Source of the DNA: Paraburkholderia sp. BL9I2N2
GTDB taxonomy: Bacteria > Pseudomonadota > Gammaproteobacteria > Burkholderiales > Burkholderiaceae
Assembly (NCBI RefSeq): GCF_004339745.1
Contig: NZ_SMGP01000004.1
Span: 620,001 to 684,000, forward strand
Direction of reading: 5' to 3'
Length of the DNA stretch: 64,000 nt
Under the pieces are notes generated by a model. It was not told the origin of the DNA and did not search any database. It saw only the letters and a program-made list of their open reading frames with translations. The translations under genes and the position numbers were made by a program. Position 1 is the first letter of the stretch, and every line of letters starts with the position of its first letter. This document shows positions 25,449 to 34,328 of this stretch, in pieces.

Positions 25449-26372
25449 ATGTCTATTTTTTCGGGTATCTGGGTTCCGCTCATCACGCCGTTCGCCGACG
25501 GCGCCGTCGATCACGCCGCCTTGCGCGCGCTGGTGCGCCGCTATACCGGCGCGGGCATCGCCGGGCTGGTCGCGCTCGGCACGACCGGCGAACCCGCCGC
25601 GCTCGACGCCGCCGAACAGGACGCCGTGCTGGCGACGATTCTCGACGAAGCGCAGGCCGCCGGCCATCTCGCGCAGGATGGGCGAGCGTTGCCGGTGCTG
25701 GCCGGCGTGTCGGGCAATCACACGGCGAGCATGCGCGAGCGCATCGAGCAATTGAACGCGCTGCCGGTTGCCGGCGTGCTGATGGCCGCGCCGTATTACA
25801 TCCGGCCTTCGCAGGCGGGGATCGTCGGCCATTTCATGGCACTTGCCGATGCCAGCGAGAAGCCGGTCGTCCTGTACGACATTCCGTATCGAACCGGCGT
25901 GCGGCTCGAACTCGACACGCTGCTCACGCTCGCGGCGCATCCGCGGATTCAGGCGGTGAAGGACTGCGCCGGTTCGCTCGACACCACGCTCGCGCTGATT
26001 CGCGACGGCCGCCTGCAGGTGCTCACCGGCGAGGACATCAATATCTTCAATACCTTGTGTCTGGGTGGCAGCGGGGCGATCGCGGCGTCCGCGCATGTGC
26101 GGCCCGAGCGCTTCGTCGAGATGTATCGCGCGCTCGCGGCGGGGCGGCTCGCCGAAGGCCGGCGCATTTTCCATTCGCTCGCGCCGCTGATCCAGGCGCT
26201 GTTCGCCGAGCCGAATCCCGCCCCCGTCAAGGCCTTGCTGGCCGCGCAAGGCCTGATACGCGACGAACTGCGCATGCCGATGACGCGCGCCAGCGGTGCG
26301 CTGATCGAGCGGCTCGAAGCGCTGGCTGAACGGGAGCGGAGCGAGTCGCGGGAGAGCGAAGTATCGGTTTGA
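25449..26372 (+). CDS. dapA: 4-Hydroxy-tetrahydrodipicolinate synthase family protein
   Basis: Class I aldolase-fold protein of 307 residues. GTTGE at 44-48, Tyr143 and Arg148 in YDIPYRTG, and Schiff-base Lys171 in AVKDCAG are all present. The arginine equivalent to Arg138 of E. coli DapA, which holds the semialdehyde carboxylate, favours a true synthase condensing pyruvate and aspartate semialdehyde for lysine and peptidoglycan. Other members of the superfamily (sugar acid aldolases) cannot be excluded, and a second dapA may exist elsewhere. The ATG is preceded by GAGGTAAAGAC. Confidence 0.85.
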   Translation: MSIFSGIWVPLITPFADGAVDHAALRALVRRYTGAGIAGLVALGTTGEPAALDAAEQDAVLATILDEAQAAGHLAQDGRALPVLAGVSGNHTASMRERIEQLNALPVAGVLMAAPYYIRPSQAGIVGHFMALADASEKPVVLYDIPYRTGVRLELDTLLTLAAHPRIQAVKDCAGSLDTTLALIRDGRLQVLTGEDINIFNTLCLGGSGAIAASAHVRPERFVEMYRALAAGRLAEGRRIFHSLAPLIQALFAEPNPAPVKALLAAQGLIRDELRMPMTRASGALIERLEALAERERSESRESEVSV

Positions 26373-26809
26373 GCGAGGCGATTCATCCAATATTCCGGTC
26401 GTTTTCCCGGTCGACGCACCGGGATTTCTGGCCGGCATCGAGGACGATGGTTCGAGTGGCGCCCCCACATCATTAACATGAGCCACGCCGTGCAACTGTG
26501 CGGCATCCCCAAGCTGGCCGTGATCAGGCGCGAGAGCTGCGGTCACGCCTACATCAGCATGCGATGGCGACGAGGTGGCGGCCTGGACCAGCGCGGACGT
26601 CAACTTCATGGACCGGCAGATCCCGGGTCGGCGTCCTAGACGGCAGCGAACGTGAGGACGACCCTGCGCGCCGCGTGGCCAGGAAATTCGCAAGACCCGA
26701 CGATCTCGCCGCGCATCGATAAGGAAAACGAAGACTATGTGTGACGTTCAATCGCCGGGCGCTCGTGGGAAATACCGCCTCGCCACGATCGCGACGTGAG
26801 GCTCTCGCT
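26373..26809. other. Gene-free stretch, possible relic
   Basis: About 440 bases between the convergent dapA and SagB-like genes. Short open stretches exist on both strands, but none has a start with a ribosome site or a recognisable family. No terminator hairpin with a T run was found. Confidence 0.45.
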
Positions 26810-28408
26810 TCAAGGTTGAACCTCATACGGTGGACATGTGGACAGGCGCTGATCGTCTACCGCACCGCCGACAGTGAAGTGATACAGGCTTTGCCAGGTG
26901 TGATCCGCTACGCCGAGCAGTGCGTGCATTTCATCGTCGAAGAAGCAGCCAATCCCTGTCGCGCGCACGCCGGCGGCTTCGGCTTCGAGATAGAGCGCCT
27001 GGCCAAGAATGCCGCATTCCCAGAACAGATGGCGATAACGCCACGGCTGCTTCAACGCGGTTCCGAATTCCGCGATCATCCCCAACGCAAAGCAGGAATC
27101 GGCGCCGATATCCTGGTGACAGCAGATCAACTTTGCCGTGGCGCGCAAATCGTAAGGCAACAGAAGATAGAGCGGCAGATGATCGGGGCCGGTCTTTTGC
27201 CACAGCCACTCTGGACGTAGGGCCTGCTTGAGATCCGGCAGCGCGCCCGGATTTCTCACGAACATATACAGACCCGGCTCCAGCTCGCCCACGCGATGCA
27301 CCATTAGCGCTGCATGCACTGCTGCGGGAGACATCAGCGCATTCCACGGCGGCGTGTCATGACGTGGCAACAGGCACGCCAGCATGCTGAAAAACGCCGC
27401 CTCGGCGATGCGCGTCGCACCGTCGAAATTCACCGCGCTGCGGCGCTGCCGCGCGATCCGGGCAAAGCTGAGATCAACGGCGGGCAACGTGGGCGACGGG
27501 TGCTCTTCCGGAGTCGGCAAGGTCGGTTCGCGAGTACAGGGCTTATGCGTGGCGCGATGGATCGAATCGATGTCCGGCCACTTCACATGTCCCGGACTCA
27601 GCTGATTCGCGCGTCCGTGCCACTGCGCGCTATCCAGGACGATCAGCATGCGTTCAAGATCAGGCCGCCATTCAGGGTTGCCGATCCAGAGCAAGGCATC
27701 CGGCGCTTCTGCCTCTGCCTGCCCGAAATCTTCTCCGCGGTTCAATCCAAGCAGGTTGGCCACTGCGTCGTCCGCAGCCGCCTCCATCAGCCGCGTCTGC
27801 CAGCCAAGCGCCGCCGCTGCGTAACTCATCGCGGCGATGACATGGCCGCAATCGTGCTGGCAGTAGCGCCAGGCGCGCATGCCGTATTTCCACGCCTCGC
27901 GCCAGAAAATCGAGCTTATGCCGACCAGGACGCCGCCTGGCGGGAACGCCTCGCTCCATCGTTCGTCATCCACGGCAGCGCGACATTCAAGGGAATGGTC
28001 ACGGCTCTGGTAATGGTAGATCCCCGCGGACAAGCCGGGCAGCGTCGGACACAGAAGATAGCCCTCAGTCGGATGCAGATTTCCGCTCGATGGGTTGCAG
28101 CGCAGTGCCCACCGCTGGGTGCCGTACGATTTCCACGCCGACAGGCCGAGCGAAACTTCGAACAGAATTGCCAGACTGGCGAGATCGAATCTGCGCGCGG
28201 GCGGCAAAGCTCCGCAGCGTAGTTCGTTGTAGCGTGTGGTCAGGCTATCCGCGGCCAACGGCAGACCAATGCGCGGTGCGCCGTGAAACACCCGGAACGG
28301 ATCCGGTTGGGTTGCCCAGTCGAGTTTCCCGGGGCCAGGGGCATAGCCGCTGACGCGGTGCTTGCTGCGCTCGTGATATTCAAGCATCGCATGCTGTAAC
28401 CGGTCCAT
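26810..28408 (-). CDS. SagB/ThcOx-type oxidoreductase with two nitroreductase domains
   Basis: Protein of 532 residues with two nitroreductase-fold domains, each FMN-dehydrogenase-like: residues about 60-250 (SSGNLHPTEGYLL, GIYHYQSRDHSLE, RAWRYCQHDCGHVIAAMSYAAAALGW) and about 320-525 (RRSAVNFDGATRI, GLYMFVRN, FGTALKQPWRYRHLFWECGILGQALYLEAEAAGV, GCFFDDEMHALLG). Such proteins belong to the SagB family, whose members oxidise azolines in RiPP natural products, but standalone duplicated forms are of unknown function. No precursor peptide or cyclodehydratase gene is nearby. The ATG at 28408 follows GAGGGG. Confidence 0.82.
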   Translation of the reverse strand: MDRLQHAMLEYHERSKHRVSGYAPGPGKLDWATQPDPFRVFHGAPRIGLPLAADSLTTRYNELRCGALPPARRFDLASLAILFEVSLGLSAWKSYGTQRWALRCNPSSGNLHPTEGYLLCPTLPGLSAGIYHYQSRDHSLECRAAVDDERWSEAFPPGGVLVGISSIFWREAWKYGMRAWRYCQHDCGHVIAAMSYAAAALGWQTRLMEAAADDAVANLLGLNRGEDFGQAEAEAPDALLWIGNPEWRPDLERMLIVLDSAQWHGRANQLSPGHVKWPDIDSIHRATHKPCTREPTLPTPEEHPSPTLPAVDLSFARIARQRRSAVNFDGATRIAEAAFFSMLACLLPRHDTPPWNALMSPAAVHAALMVHRVGELEPGLYMFVRNPGALPDLKQALRPEWLWQKTGPDHLPLYLLLPYDLRATAKLICCHQDIGADSCFALGMIAEFGTALKQPWRYRHLFWECGILGQALYLEAEAAGVRATGIGCFFDDEMHALLGVADHTWQSLYHFTVGGAVDDQRLSTCPPYEVQP

Positions 28409-28608
28409 GTTCCCCTCAGACCAGGAATATCCGCACATGCGACTGTACAAAGCCGGCTGGCTCGACGTTCGGGCGCGGTCGTCATCAAGTCGTGGAATGG
28501 AACGCGCTTCGGCAAACTGCTATTGCGTTCGGCGCCTCCTGTGCGATGCCCCGGCTATCGGGTTGTCTTCACGAAAGCAGGGGATGTTTTCGGCGCATGG
28601 TTCACCCT

Positions 28609-28863
28609 TCAGGTGTCTTTGAACGTTTTCGGGACCGCCGACTTCAAAAACTCGTGACCATCCCAGCTTAGCCGCCAGTCGCTACCCGTCGAGCGGACGA
28701 GATTTGCGTCGGCAAGCAGGCTCAACTGATACCACACACCCCGGTTTGAAACATCGAACGCATCCTTGAGCGCGCTTTCAATGTCAAATTCGCTGAGGTG
28801 CGGGGATTTGTTTTCCTCGAGAGTCTTCAGTATTGCGAATGCCAGATTCATATCGCGCTTCAC
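28609..28863 (-). CDS. DUF2513 small protein
   Basis: Protein of 84 residues matching DUF2513, a family frequent in prophages and integrative elements, probably a winged-helix fold: KRDMNLAFAILKTLEE, WYQLSLLADANLV and RLSWDGHEFLKS are the conserved blocks. The GTG at 28863 is the start, because an almost perfect AGGAGGGG lies six bases upstream and the family begins with (M)KRDM. It is an orphan in a gene-poor region, which suggests an imported element. Confidence 0.8.
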   Translation of the reverse strand: MKRDMNLAFAILKTLEENKSPHLSEFDIESALKDAFDVSNRGVWYQLSLLADANLVRSTGSDWRLSWDGHEFLKSAVPKTFKDT

Positions 28864-29157
28864 GATCCCCTCCTGTCGCAGATAGGACATACCTCGAAAC
28901 GGCGCCGCGGGTACAAGGTCCGCAATCATGCCGGGTGTGGCTTGCTGCACGGCTCTCTGCGCTTTCGCACAGTTCCACGAAAAGGGTGGCACGACGCGAG
29001 CCGTGCAGGTCCACGACCGAGGTTCATTAGACGGAAAACCACCGGACGTCCCATCTAACTGAGAGGTTGTGGCCGACCAGCCATGGTCCCGTGCGGTCGC
29101 CGGGCATCGTGAGCCTGATTGCTTTGTTGTGCTGGTCGCGAGTGCGCTCTCCGGGAT

Positions 29158-29475
29158 TCAACGCTTCGGTCCCCTCATACCCTCGTTTTCCATTGCGGCA
29201 TGCCGCTCTTCGCTGGCTTCAATGGGTTCCATGGTCTCGTCGATCGAAGCTGTCGCGCGTTCTGTGGCCGCCTTCGTTTCGTCGACGGCGGAACCGAGTC
29301 CTCCGTCGTCGTCGCTCGGGGGCTCCAGCATGTCTCGAAGCATGGCTGCCAACTCCGGCGTGTTCCACGGTGCGCCATGCTGCTCTTTCTTCTTTATGTA
29401 GTGCCTGACTTCCGCGTCCTGCTCCGGTGTCAGGGGAAGACCGCGAAATGTGCTTTGAGGGGTAGCGTCGGTCAT
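29158..29475 (-). CDS. Small acidic hypothetical protein
   Basis: Protein of 105 residues, rich in Glu, Asp and Ala, hydrophilic throughout, without signal peptide or membrane helix. The front part has FRGLPLTPEQDAEVRHYIKKKEQHGAPWNTPELAAMLRDML; the C-terminal half looks disordered or coiled (ETKAATERATASIDETMEP). GGAG lies six bases before the ATG at 29475. I recognise the style from Burkholderia genomes but no family. Confidence 0.7.
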   Translation of the reverse strand: MTDATPQSTFRGLPLTPEQDAEVRHYIKKKEQHGAPWNTPELAAMLRDMLEPPSDDDGGLGSAVDETKAATERATASIDETMEPIEASEERHAAMENEGMRGPKR

Positions 29476-30380
29476 GGTATTGCTCCGGAATTTGTCCCAT
29501 TTTGAGTGTAGCCCTGTTGTGGCCAGCGAGCCTCAACTATCGGTCTGCGTATGGACTGATCCGCCCATTCGCATCGGCCCGTTCAGCGAGCAGACATTGC
29601 TGTTGGCACAGATACGAGCTAGGCGATTTGCGCAATTGCTGCTGATAGGACACCTTGGAAACAAGCCCCGGGCGGGACAACGTCACGCGATGACATGGTT
29701 CAGCGCAGGGGCCTTGCGCAGAAGTGACATATCTCAAGCGTGGCTTAGCGTCTTTTTGCGGCACCTGCAGGCGGTTTCGACCGCTCATGACGATGCGCGC
29801 ATCAATGCAAATTGCGACGGGTCATGAAGCGTGGCGGGAGCTATGACAAAACTGTCCGGACAGTTTTCCATTGAGCGCGTGCACGAAAGCTGTACGCTGG
29901 TGGTTCCCGACTGGGACCTGATCGGACCCAGATAAGGACACGACATTCGGTTTTCACAACCCCCCAGGCGCAACTGCGACAGACTCGGGCACTCGTCACG
30001 TTCTGGGATTATGGCGACGTCGTGAAGCGGAGCACGAATATCGGTGTCGAACAGACGGAAGGGCGCAAGATGCAACTGATCGAACCTGATGAACGCCAGG
30101 CTTTCCTGGCGACCAGAAGGTGAATTCGAACTGCTGGAAACGGATATGACTGACCCCAAGGGTGACGAGAACGTCATCTGTTCGGCGATGCCGACGCGGT
30201 AACATAATTTGCTCGATGAGCAGCATGATCGTCGGTACGGGTTGGCCACGCGGTGGGACTCAGGGATTCGCCCGACGCAGCGGTCCAGTTTCATACTGAC
30301 GTGAAACGCCGTCTAGGCCGCAGCGATAAAATCGGCGATGCGGCAGCGATCGATTTCGCCAGATCAAGGGGGTATTGGTT
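29476..30380. other. 900-bp gene-poor stretch
   Basis: No gene is well supported. A plus-strand frame of 117 codons (29474-29827) lacks a credible start. At about 30060-30200 two adjacent frames on the plus strand give protein-like pieces (KMQLIEPDERQAFLATRR, then GEFELLETDMTDPKGDENV), which suggests a decayed gene broken by a frameshift. A perfect palindrome is annotated separately. Confidence 0.5.
29847..29866. repeat. Perfect 20-bp palindrome
   Basis: AAAACTGTCCGGACAGTTTT, with no spacer. The symmetry fits a dimeric-protein operator. No gene with a matching promoter is evident next to it. Confidence 0.6.
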
Positions 30381-30608
30381 ATGGAGTGGATGGACGCGCG
30401 ACCCGTAGTGCCGGGCTACTACTGGGTGCGATTTACGGACGACCGGACGCCGAAGCAGACCATCGCGGAAGTCGCGGAAGTGCCCGGGAACGGTTCACAG
30501 CAGTTAGTCGTGATCCTTCTGGGCGACGATGAAATATTGGAACTGGACGATTCGTTCTTCGACCGCGCACTGTTTGCCGGACCGATGGAACCTCCGCCGA
30601 TGGAGTGA
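30381..30608 (+). CDS. Small hypothetical protein
   Basis: Protein of 75 residues, acidic, with MEWMDARPVVPGYYWVRF at the start, resembling the short SH3-like or phage-associated proteins that begin W-x-x-x-x-P-x-x-x-G-x-Y-W. AAGGGGG lies eight bases before the ATG at 30381. No family can be named with certainty. Confidence 0.6.
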   Translation: MEWMDARPVVPGYYWVRFTDDRTPKQTIAEVAEVPGNGSQQLVVILLGDDEILELDDSFFDRALFAGPMEPPPME

Positions 30609-31043
30609 CCGCCATAGCCGGACCGGCCGCGACTCCACTGGCAGAACTTCAAACCGTTGCAGTTCGTGGCGTATGGCGAAGACACCTCTAGAAGCCGCCC
30701 GAAATGACTGCGCGATGCGTGCGTAGTACGACATCCAGTCTTCTCGGGCTAGGGCTCGGTGATGACCTATTCAGCTTGACCGACCCGCCCCGCGTCTGAG
30801 CGCCCCTCTTCCGAAGGAGCCATTGACGGCCCGGAGCTGATTTGCGTGCTGACGCACAATCATCTGACAAAAAGTAAACAAACTTACTAAGATGAGAATT
30901 CGGGGATGGCGGCGTACGCGTAGCCATCAGGCAGACTCGCACCTGGAACTGTTTGGTTTGCCGAATGCGGCTCACGGCGTCTGCGTGACAGTGGTCGTTC
31001 ATCCCGTCCGGCGCCGCTGATCCTGCTCACCTCGGAGACGCAT
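30609..31043. other. Gene-free stretch
   Basis: 435 bases with no supported gene. A short AT-rich patch at about 30870-30900 may hold the promoter of the next small gene. No relic was recognised. Confidence 0.45.
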
Positions 31044-31241
31044 ATGCTGAGCCCCCATGAATTTGCGACCTTGATGCTCGTCAAGGACACCTCCGATCCA
31101 GCCGGACTGGATCGCGCGGAGTTGGACGCCCTGGTGGAGCACCAACTCGTCGCGCTGGAAAAACTTGCTTCCGGAGGAGAGCGTTTTTCCATCACCTGCG
31201 ATGGGGATTCCATTCTTCAGGCCGTCGCCCGGATCAATTGA
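31044..31241 (+). CDS. Small hypothetical protein
   Basis: Protein of 65 residues (MLSPHEFATLMLVKDTSD start), mostly alpha-helical by composition, no membrane segment. GGAG lies six bases upstream of the ATG. Its beginning recalls short Burkholderia proteins of unknown function in which a hydrophobic helix is followed by an acidic one. No function is assigned. Confidence 0.6.
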   Translation: MLSPHEFATLMLVKDTSDPAGLDRAELDALVEHQLVALEKLASGGERFSITCDGDSILQAVARIN

Positions 31242-31573
31242 ACGACTGCCGCACCTGTCGTACCGCCTGAACAGAGCCGGTGGCGTGCGTTTGAGCCTGC
31301 GCGGAAAAAGCGGGGCGACGCCCACACTTTTGTCGATCTATTCACGCGATCCTGCCTGCCCGTCCGCGGAACCTGTGTCGGATCGCCATTCAGGAGCTTC
31401 ATGATGATGATCGACATCGGCTCCGCTGAATGATCCCGGACGGACGTCGCCGCTCTCCTTATGAGTGCGGCGCGACACGCCTCCCCCGACGTCGACGAAT
31501 CGACAACACGATACGAGCCGCGCAAGCGGCCGGATTGAAGCCATGCCGGACGGTACGGGCCATTTTCGACGGC
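31242..31573. other. Gene-free stretch
   Basis: 330 bases between two small convergent genes. No gene, relic or clear terminator was recognised. Confidence 0.4.
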
Positions 31574-31777
31574 CTATTTCATCGCGTCGATGCGGCGCTC
31601 CGCGTCGACGCGAGCCTGTTCGATTGCCTGCTCTGGCGTTCCCGCAGGCGTCTCCGGGTTTTTCCAGTAGATGGGCGGTTTGGTCAACGTGTATGCCCAG
31701 TCCCACCTGCCGTCCTTCTGTTGGGTCACGTAAACGCTGTAGTTGACCTCGTGGTACGAGAAATTGTGGCTGGCCAT
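31574..31777 (-). CDS. Small hypothetical protein
   Basis: Protein of 67 residues with aromatic-rich first half (NFSYHEVNYSVYVTQ, GRWDWAYTL) that looks like a small antiparallel beta sheet, then a helix EQAIEQARVDAERRIDAM. Such a beta-alpha pattern is seen in many short orphan proteins of Burkholderia. The ribosome site is weak (GAGAG). Family unknown. Confidence 0.6.
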   Translation of the reverse strand: MASHNFSYHEVNYSVYVTQQKDGRWDWAYTLTKPPIYWKNPETPAGTPEQAIEQARVDAERRIDAMK

Positions 31778-32036
31778 GAAGGTTTCTCTCGGAGTCTTTG
31801 AGAAATCCTAGCATGAAGGAACTATGTGTAAGCCGGCTCCCCGGCGCAGGTGAATCAGTGCTGCCCCGCGTTCAGGAACATCCAGAATTGTCGCGCCGGC
31901 GGCACCGGGGAGTGCGCGCAAATACGCCGCAGCAGTAACCGCAGGTGCAGTCCTCTTCGATGCGTGCATCGGGAGGCGACGCGTCGACGCGGAACTCTCT
32001 ATCGTCGAACTTCGTGGCCGTCTCCGAAAGGGCGCG

Positions 32037-32210
32037 CTACTCGTCGTCGCGCTGGACCAGTTGCGGGCGTCCTGCCGGGTCTCGACCTATGTCCGCGAGC
32101 TTGTTCCGGTAGTCGCAGCCAAGACAAATGAAAAAAAATCCTTCCTCATCGATTTGGGGCTCGACCTCATCGACGGCGAACCGCGCATTGCAGTTTCGGC
32201 AAGTCCACAT
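32037..32210 (-). CDS. Small zinc-ribbon protein
   Basis: Protein of 57 residues with two CxxC knuckles (CRNC near residue 4 and CLGC near residue 33) spaced as in a zinc ribbon. The ATG at 32210 has GGAG six bases upstream; an in-frame ATG at 32222 does not. It may bind zinc and another macromolecule; no partner is evident. Confidence 0.65.
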   Translation of the reverse strand: MWTCRNCNARFAVDEVEPQIDEEGFFFICLGCDYRNKLADIGRDPAGRPQLVQRDDE

Positions 32211-32276
32211 AGCTGTCTCCATCGCCGTGTTCGACGCTTCGCCGGTTATCGAGATTCGCAGAGGCGAGGCGGTAAT

Positions 32277-32447
32277 TCATAACTTATGCTCTTTAAGCAA
32301 CTTGCTGGCAAGAGCGAGCGCTGCATCTCGTGCCCGATCCTCACGCGCGAATTCCTGTTCAGTTTCGTGCGGATCGTCCGACTCAGGTTCAGCTCCCACT
32401 CGCCGCGGATGCACGATTCCCCGATAGTAGCCTGTCACAGTCTGCAT
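32277..32447 (-). CDS. Small hypothetical protein
   Basis: Protein of 56 residues starting MQTVTGYYRGIVHPRRVG, with a charged C-terminal helix (REDRARDAALALASKLL). No ribosome site is visible for the ATG at 32447 or for GTGs just upstream, so the start is uncertain. It lies 66 bases from the zinc-ribbon gene on the same strand. No family recognised. Confidence 0.45.
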   Translation of the reverse strand: MQTVTGYYRGIVHPRRVGAEPESDDPHETEQEFAREDRARDAALALASKLLKEHKL

Positions 32448-33072
32448 CACGCGAACTCGCGCCACATGCGTGTGAGTTTCGTATATCTAACATTCCACAA
32501 CAACGGACGCGTATGCAAGCCGAAAGCGACTCGCGCGAGGGCACATCGAAGCGGATCTTCTGCACCGGGTAGTCGCAATACATGACCGAGCAACCGCCCA
32601 CATTTGCCCAGTCCCGTTACCACCTCATCAACGTGACGGTGCCGGTCCGAGTAGCGCTTCATTCGTCGCGTTTCCCTTCGCAATGCTCAACAGTCAGCCG
32701 ATGGTTTTCTATTCGCCGTCGCAGCTCGTGCAGGATGCGACACGCCATGGCATGAAGGTGATTTGTAATTGCCGTTGAAAGTCAATTGCCATCTGAGCGC
32801 CGCGAGTGAATATCAACGTGCGTGCGCACCACCGCCTCGCAATGCGAACCTGAGGTAGCTCAAATACGGATCGCACGGAATAAACACGCGTGCTTGATCG
32901 TTCAATGCGCAATGACGACGAACCGCCGACGCGAAGGTCGAGGGGCAAGGATGCCATCCACGCCGCTCGCGGGTTGGTGCGCTCGTTCAGAACAGAAAGG
33001 GGTCGACGCGCGTCGCCAATGGTTATGCCGCGCGGGGACTATAGGCAAATCATCCAAAGATCAGGAGGTGAC
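32448..33072. other. Gene-poor stretch with relic
   Basis: 625 bases without an intact gene. It contains the dnaE2 fragment annotated at 32671-32778; the rest gives no recognisable protein in any frame. Confidence 0.5.
32671..32778 (+). pseudogene. dnaE2: Fragment of error-prone DNA polymerase DnaE2
   Basis: The frame reads AMLNSQPMVFYSPSQLVQDA followed by TRHGMKV before a stop. This matches the highly conserved DnaE2 stretch LNSQPMGFYSPSQLVQDA-RRHGVEV in the polymerase domain. Only about 35 codons remain, without a start, and similarity is lost on both sides. It is a leftover of an imuA-imuB-dnaE2 type mutagenesis cassette or of a rearrangement that brought a piece here. Confidence 0.75.
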
Positions 33073-34164
33073 ATGCATAAGCTTGCAACTGTTTTCTCGC
33101 TTGCTGGAGCGGCCACGCTCGCACTGGCTGCGTGCGGCGGCAATTCGGACAACAATATGCCCACGCCGACCGCCGGTACATTCAAGTCGACCATTCTCGT
33201 GTCCGACGGCAGCGTCGCCGCGCCGCACGTCGACCCCAATCTGCAAAACGCCTGGGGCATCGCGTTCGGTCCGACCACCCCCGTCTGGGTATCGGATAAC
33301 AATACACAGAAGTCGTCGCTGTATGACGGCAATGGCGTGGTGCAGTCGCTCGTCGTCACGCTACCGCCGGCCGCAAGCGGTCAACCCGCGAGTCCGACCG
33401 GTATCGTTTTCAACGGCACCACGGACTTCGCCGTCACGGCGAATGGCGCAACCGGTAACGCGGCATTCATTTTTGCCACCCTCGCCGGCACGATCGCGGC
33501 CTGGTCGCCCAAGGTCCTGCCGACGCAGGCTGTCACCGTTCACGATGACGGCGCGGGCGCAGCCGAATACACGGGCCTCGCGATCGCCAGCAACGCCGGC
33601 GCAAGCATGCTGTACGCCGCCGATTTCCATAACGGCAAAGTCGATATGTTCGACAAGACTTTCACGAAGGTCACGGTTGCCGGCGCCTTCAGCGATCCGA
33701 ACGTACCTGCGGGTTTTAATCCGTTCGGCATCCAGGCCGTCGGCACTACGATTTATGTGGCGTATGCGAAGCTCGGGCCCGATGGTCACAGAGATCAGAG
33801 CGGTGCGGGCAACGGCGTGGTGGATGCGTTCGATACCGCCGGCCACCTGCTCAAGCGCATCACTTCAAACGGGCCGCTCAATTCGCCGTGGGGGATCGCC
33901 ATGGCGCCGGCCAATTTCGGCGCGTTCAGCAACGATCTGCTGATCGGCAACTTCGGCGACGGCACCATCAATGCGTTCGATCCTGCGACTGGCGACTCGA
34001 AAGGGCCGCTCACACAGGCCGATGGTTCGAAGGTGACGCAGCCAGGGCTCTGGGGCCTGGCGTTCGGCAACAACGCCGACAACCAGCCTTCCAACACGCT
34101 GTTTTTCGCGGCAGGTCCGACGGCGACGACGGGTGTCTATGGACGCATCGATTCGTCGATGTAG
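33073..34164 (+). CDS. TIGR03118 family lipoprotein
   Basis: Lipoprotein of 363 residues with signal MHKLATVFSLAGAATLALAAC (lipobox LAAC). The mature protein matches the TIGR03118 family: LVSDGSVAAPHVDPNLQNAWGIAFGP, WVSDNNT, PTGIVFN, YTGLAIA, LYAADFHNGKVDMFD, FNPFGIQ, NSPWGIAMAP and LLIGNFGDGTINAFD are beta-propeller-type repeats. Function is unknown. AGGAGGTGAC lies immediately before the ATG at 33073, so that start is secure even though the frame is open further upstream. It is monocistronic. Confidence 0.88.
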   Translation: MHKLATVFSLAGAATLALAACGGNSDNNMPTPTAGTFKSTILVSDGSVAAPHVDPNLQNAWGIAFGPTTPVWVSDNNTQKSSLYDGNGVVQSLVVTLPPAASGQPASPTGIVFNGTTDFAVTANGATGNAAFIFATLAGTIAAWSPKVLPTQAVTVHDDGAGAAEYTGLAIASNAGASMLYAADFHNGKVDMFDKTFTKVTVAGAFSDPNVPAGFNPFGIQAVGTTIYVAYAKLGPDGHRDQSGAGNGVVDAFDTAGHLLKRITSNGPLNSPWGIAMAPANFGAFSNDLLIGNFGDGTINAFDPATGDSKGPLTQADGSKVTQPGLWGLAFGNNADNQPSNTLFFAAGPTATTGVYGRIDSSM

Positions 34165-34264
34165 CCGGCTGAAGGTCCAGGCGCTCGATGCGGGATCGTC
34201 AAGCATGGCGCCTGAGAAGGCGAGCGGTCCCATTCAAGCGCTCATAGTGGAAACGAGATCCAGC

Positions 34265-34285
34265 GCCGGCCGCGGTGCGGCCGGC
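34265..34285. other. GC-rich hairpin between convergent genes
   Basis: GCCGGCCGC at 34265-34273 pairs with GCGGCCGGC at 34277-34285, loop GGT. No T run follows on either strand. It may halt or protect transcript ends of the convergent genes. Confidence 0.5.
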
Positions 34286-34328
34286 CGCATGGCCGTGCCG
34301 CGCCGCGCGCTTCAGACGATCGTCAGGC

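Noticed and set aside
25248..26693. Minus-strand open frame opposite the dapA-like gene
   Set aside because: The plus strand gives an intact DapA-family protein with Schiff-base lysine; the antisense text resembles no protein.
29474..29827. Plus-strand frame of 117 codons
   Set aside because: It starts inside the leader of a divergent small gene, has no ribosome site and no recognisable segment.
29785..30294. Minus-strand frame of 169 codons in the gene-poor stretch
   Set aside because: No ribosome site, Ser/Cys-rich text with no recognisable pattern, and the plus strand holds more protein-like pieces.
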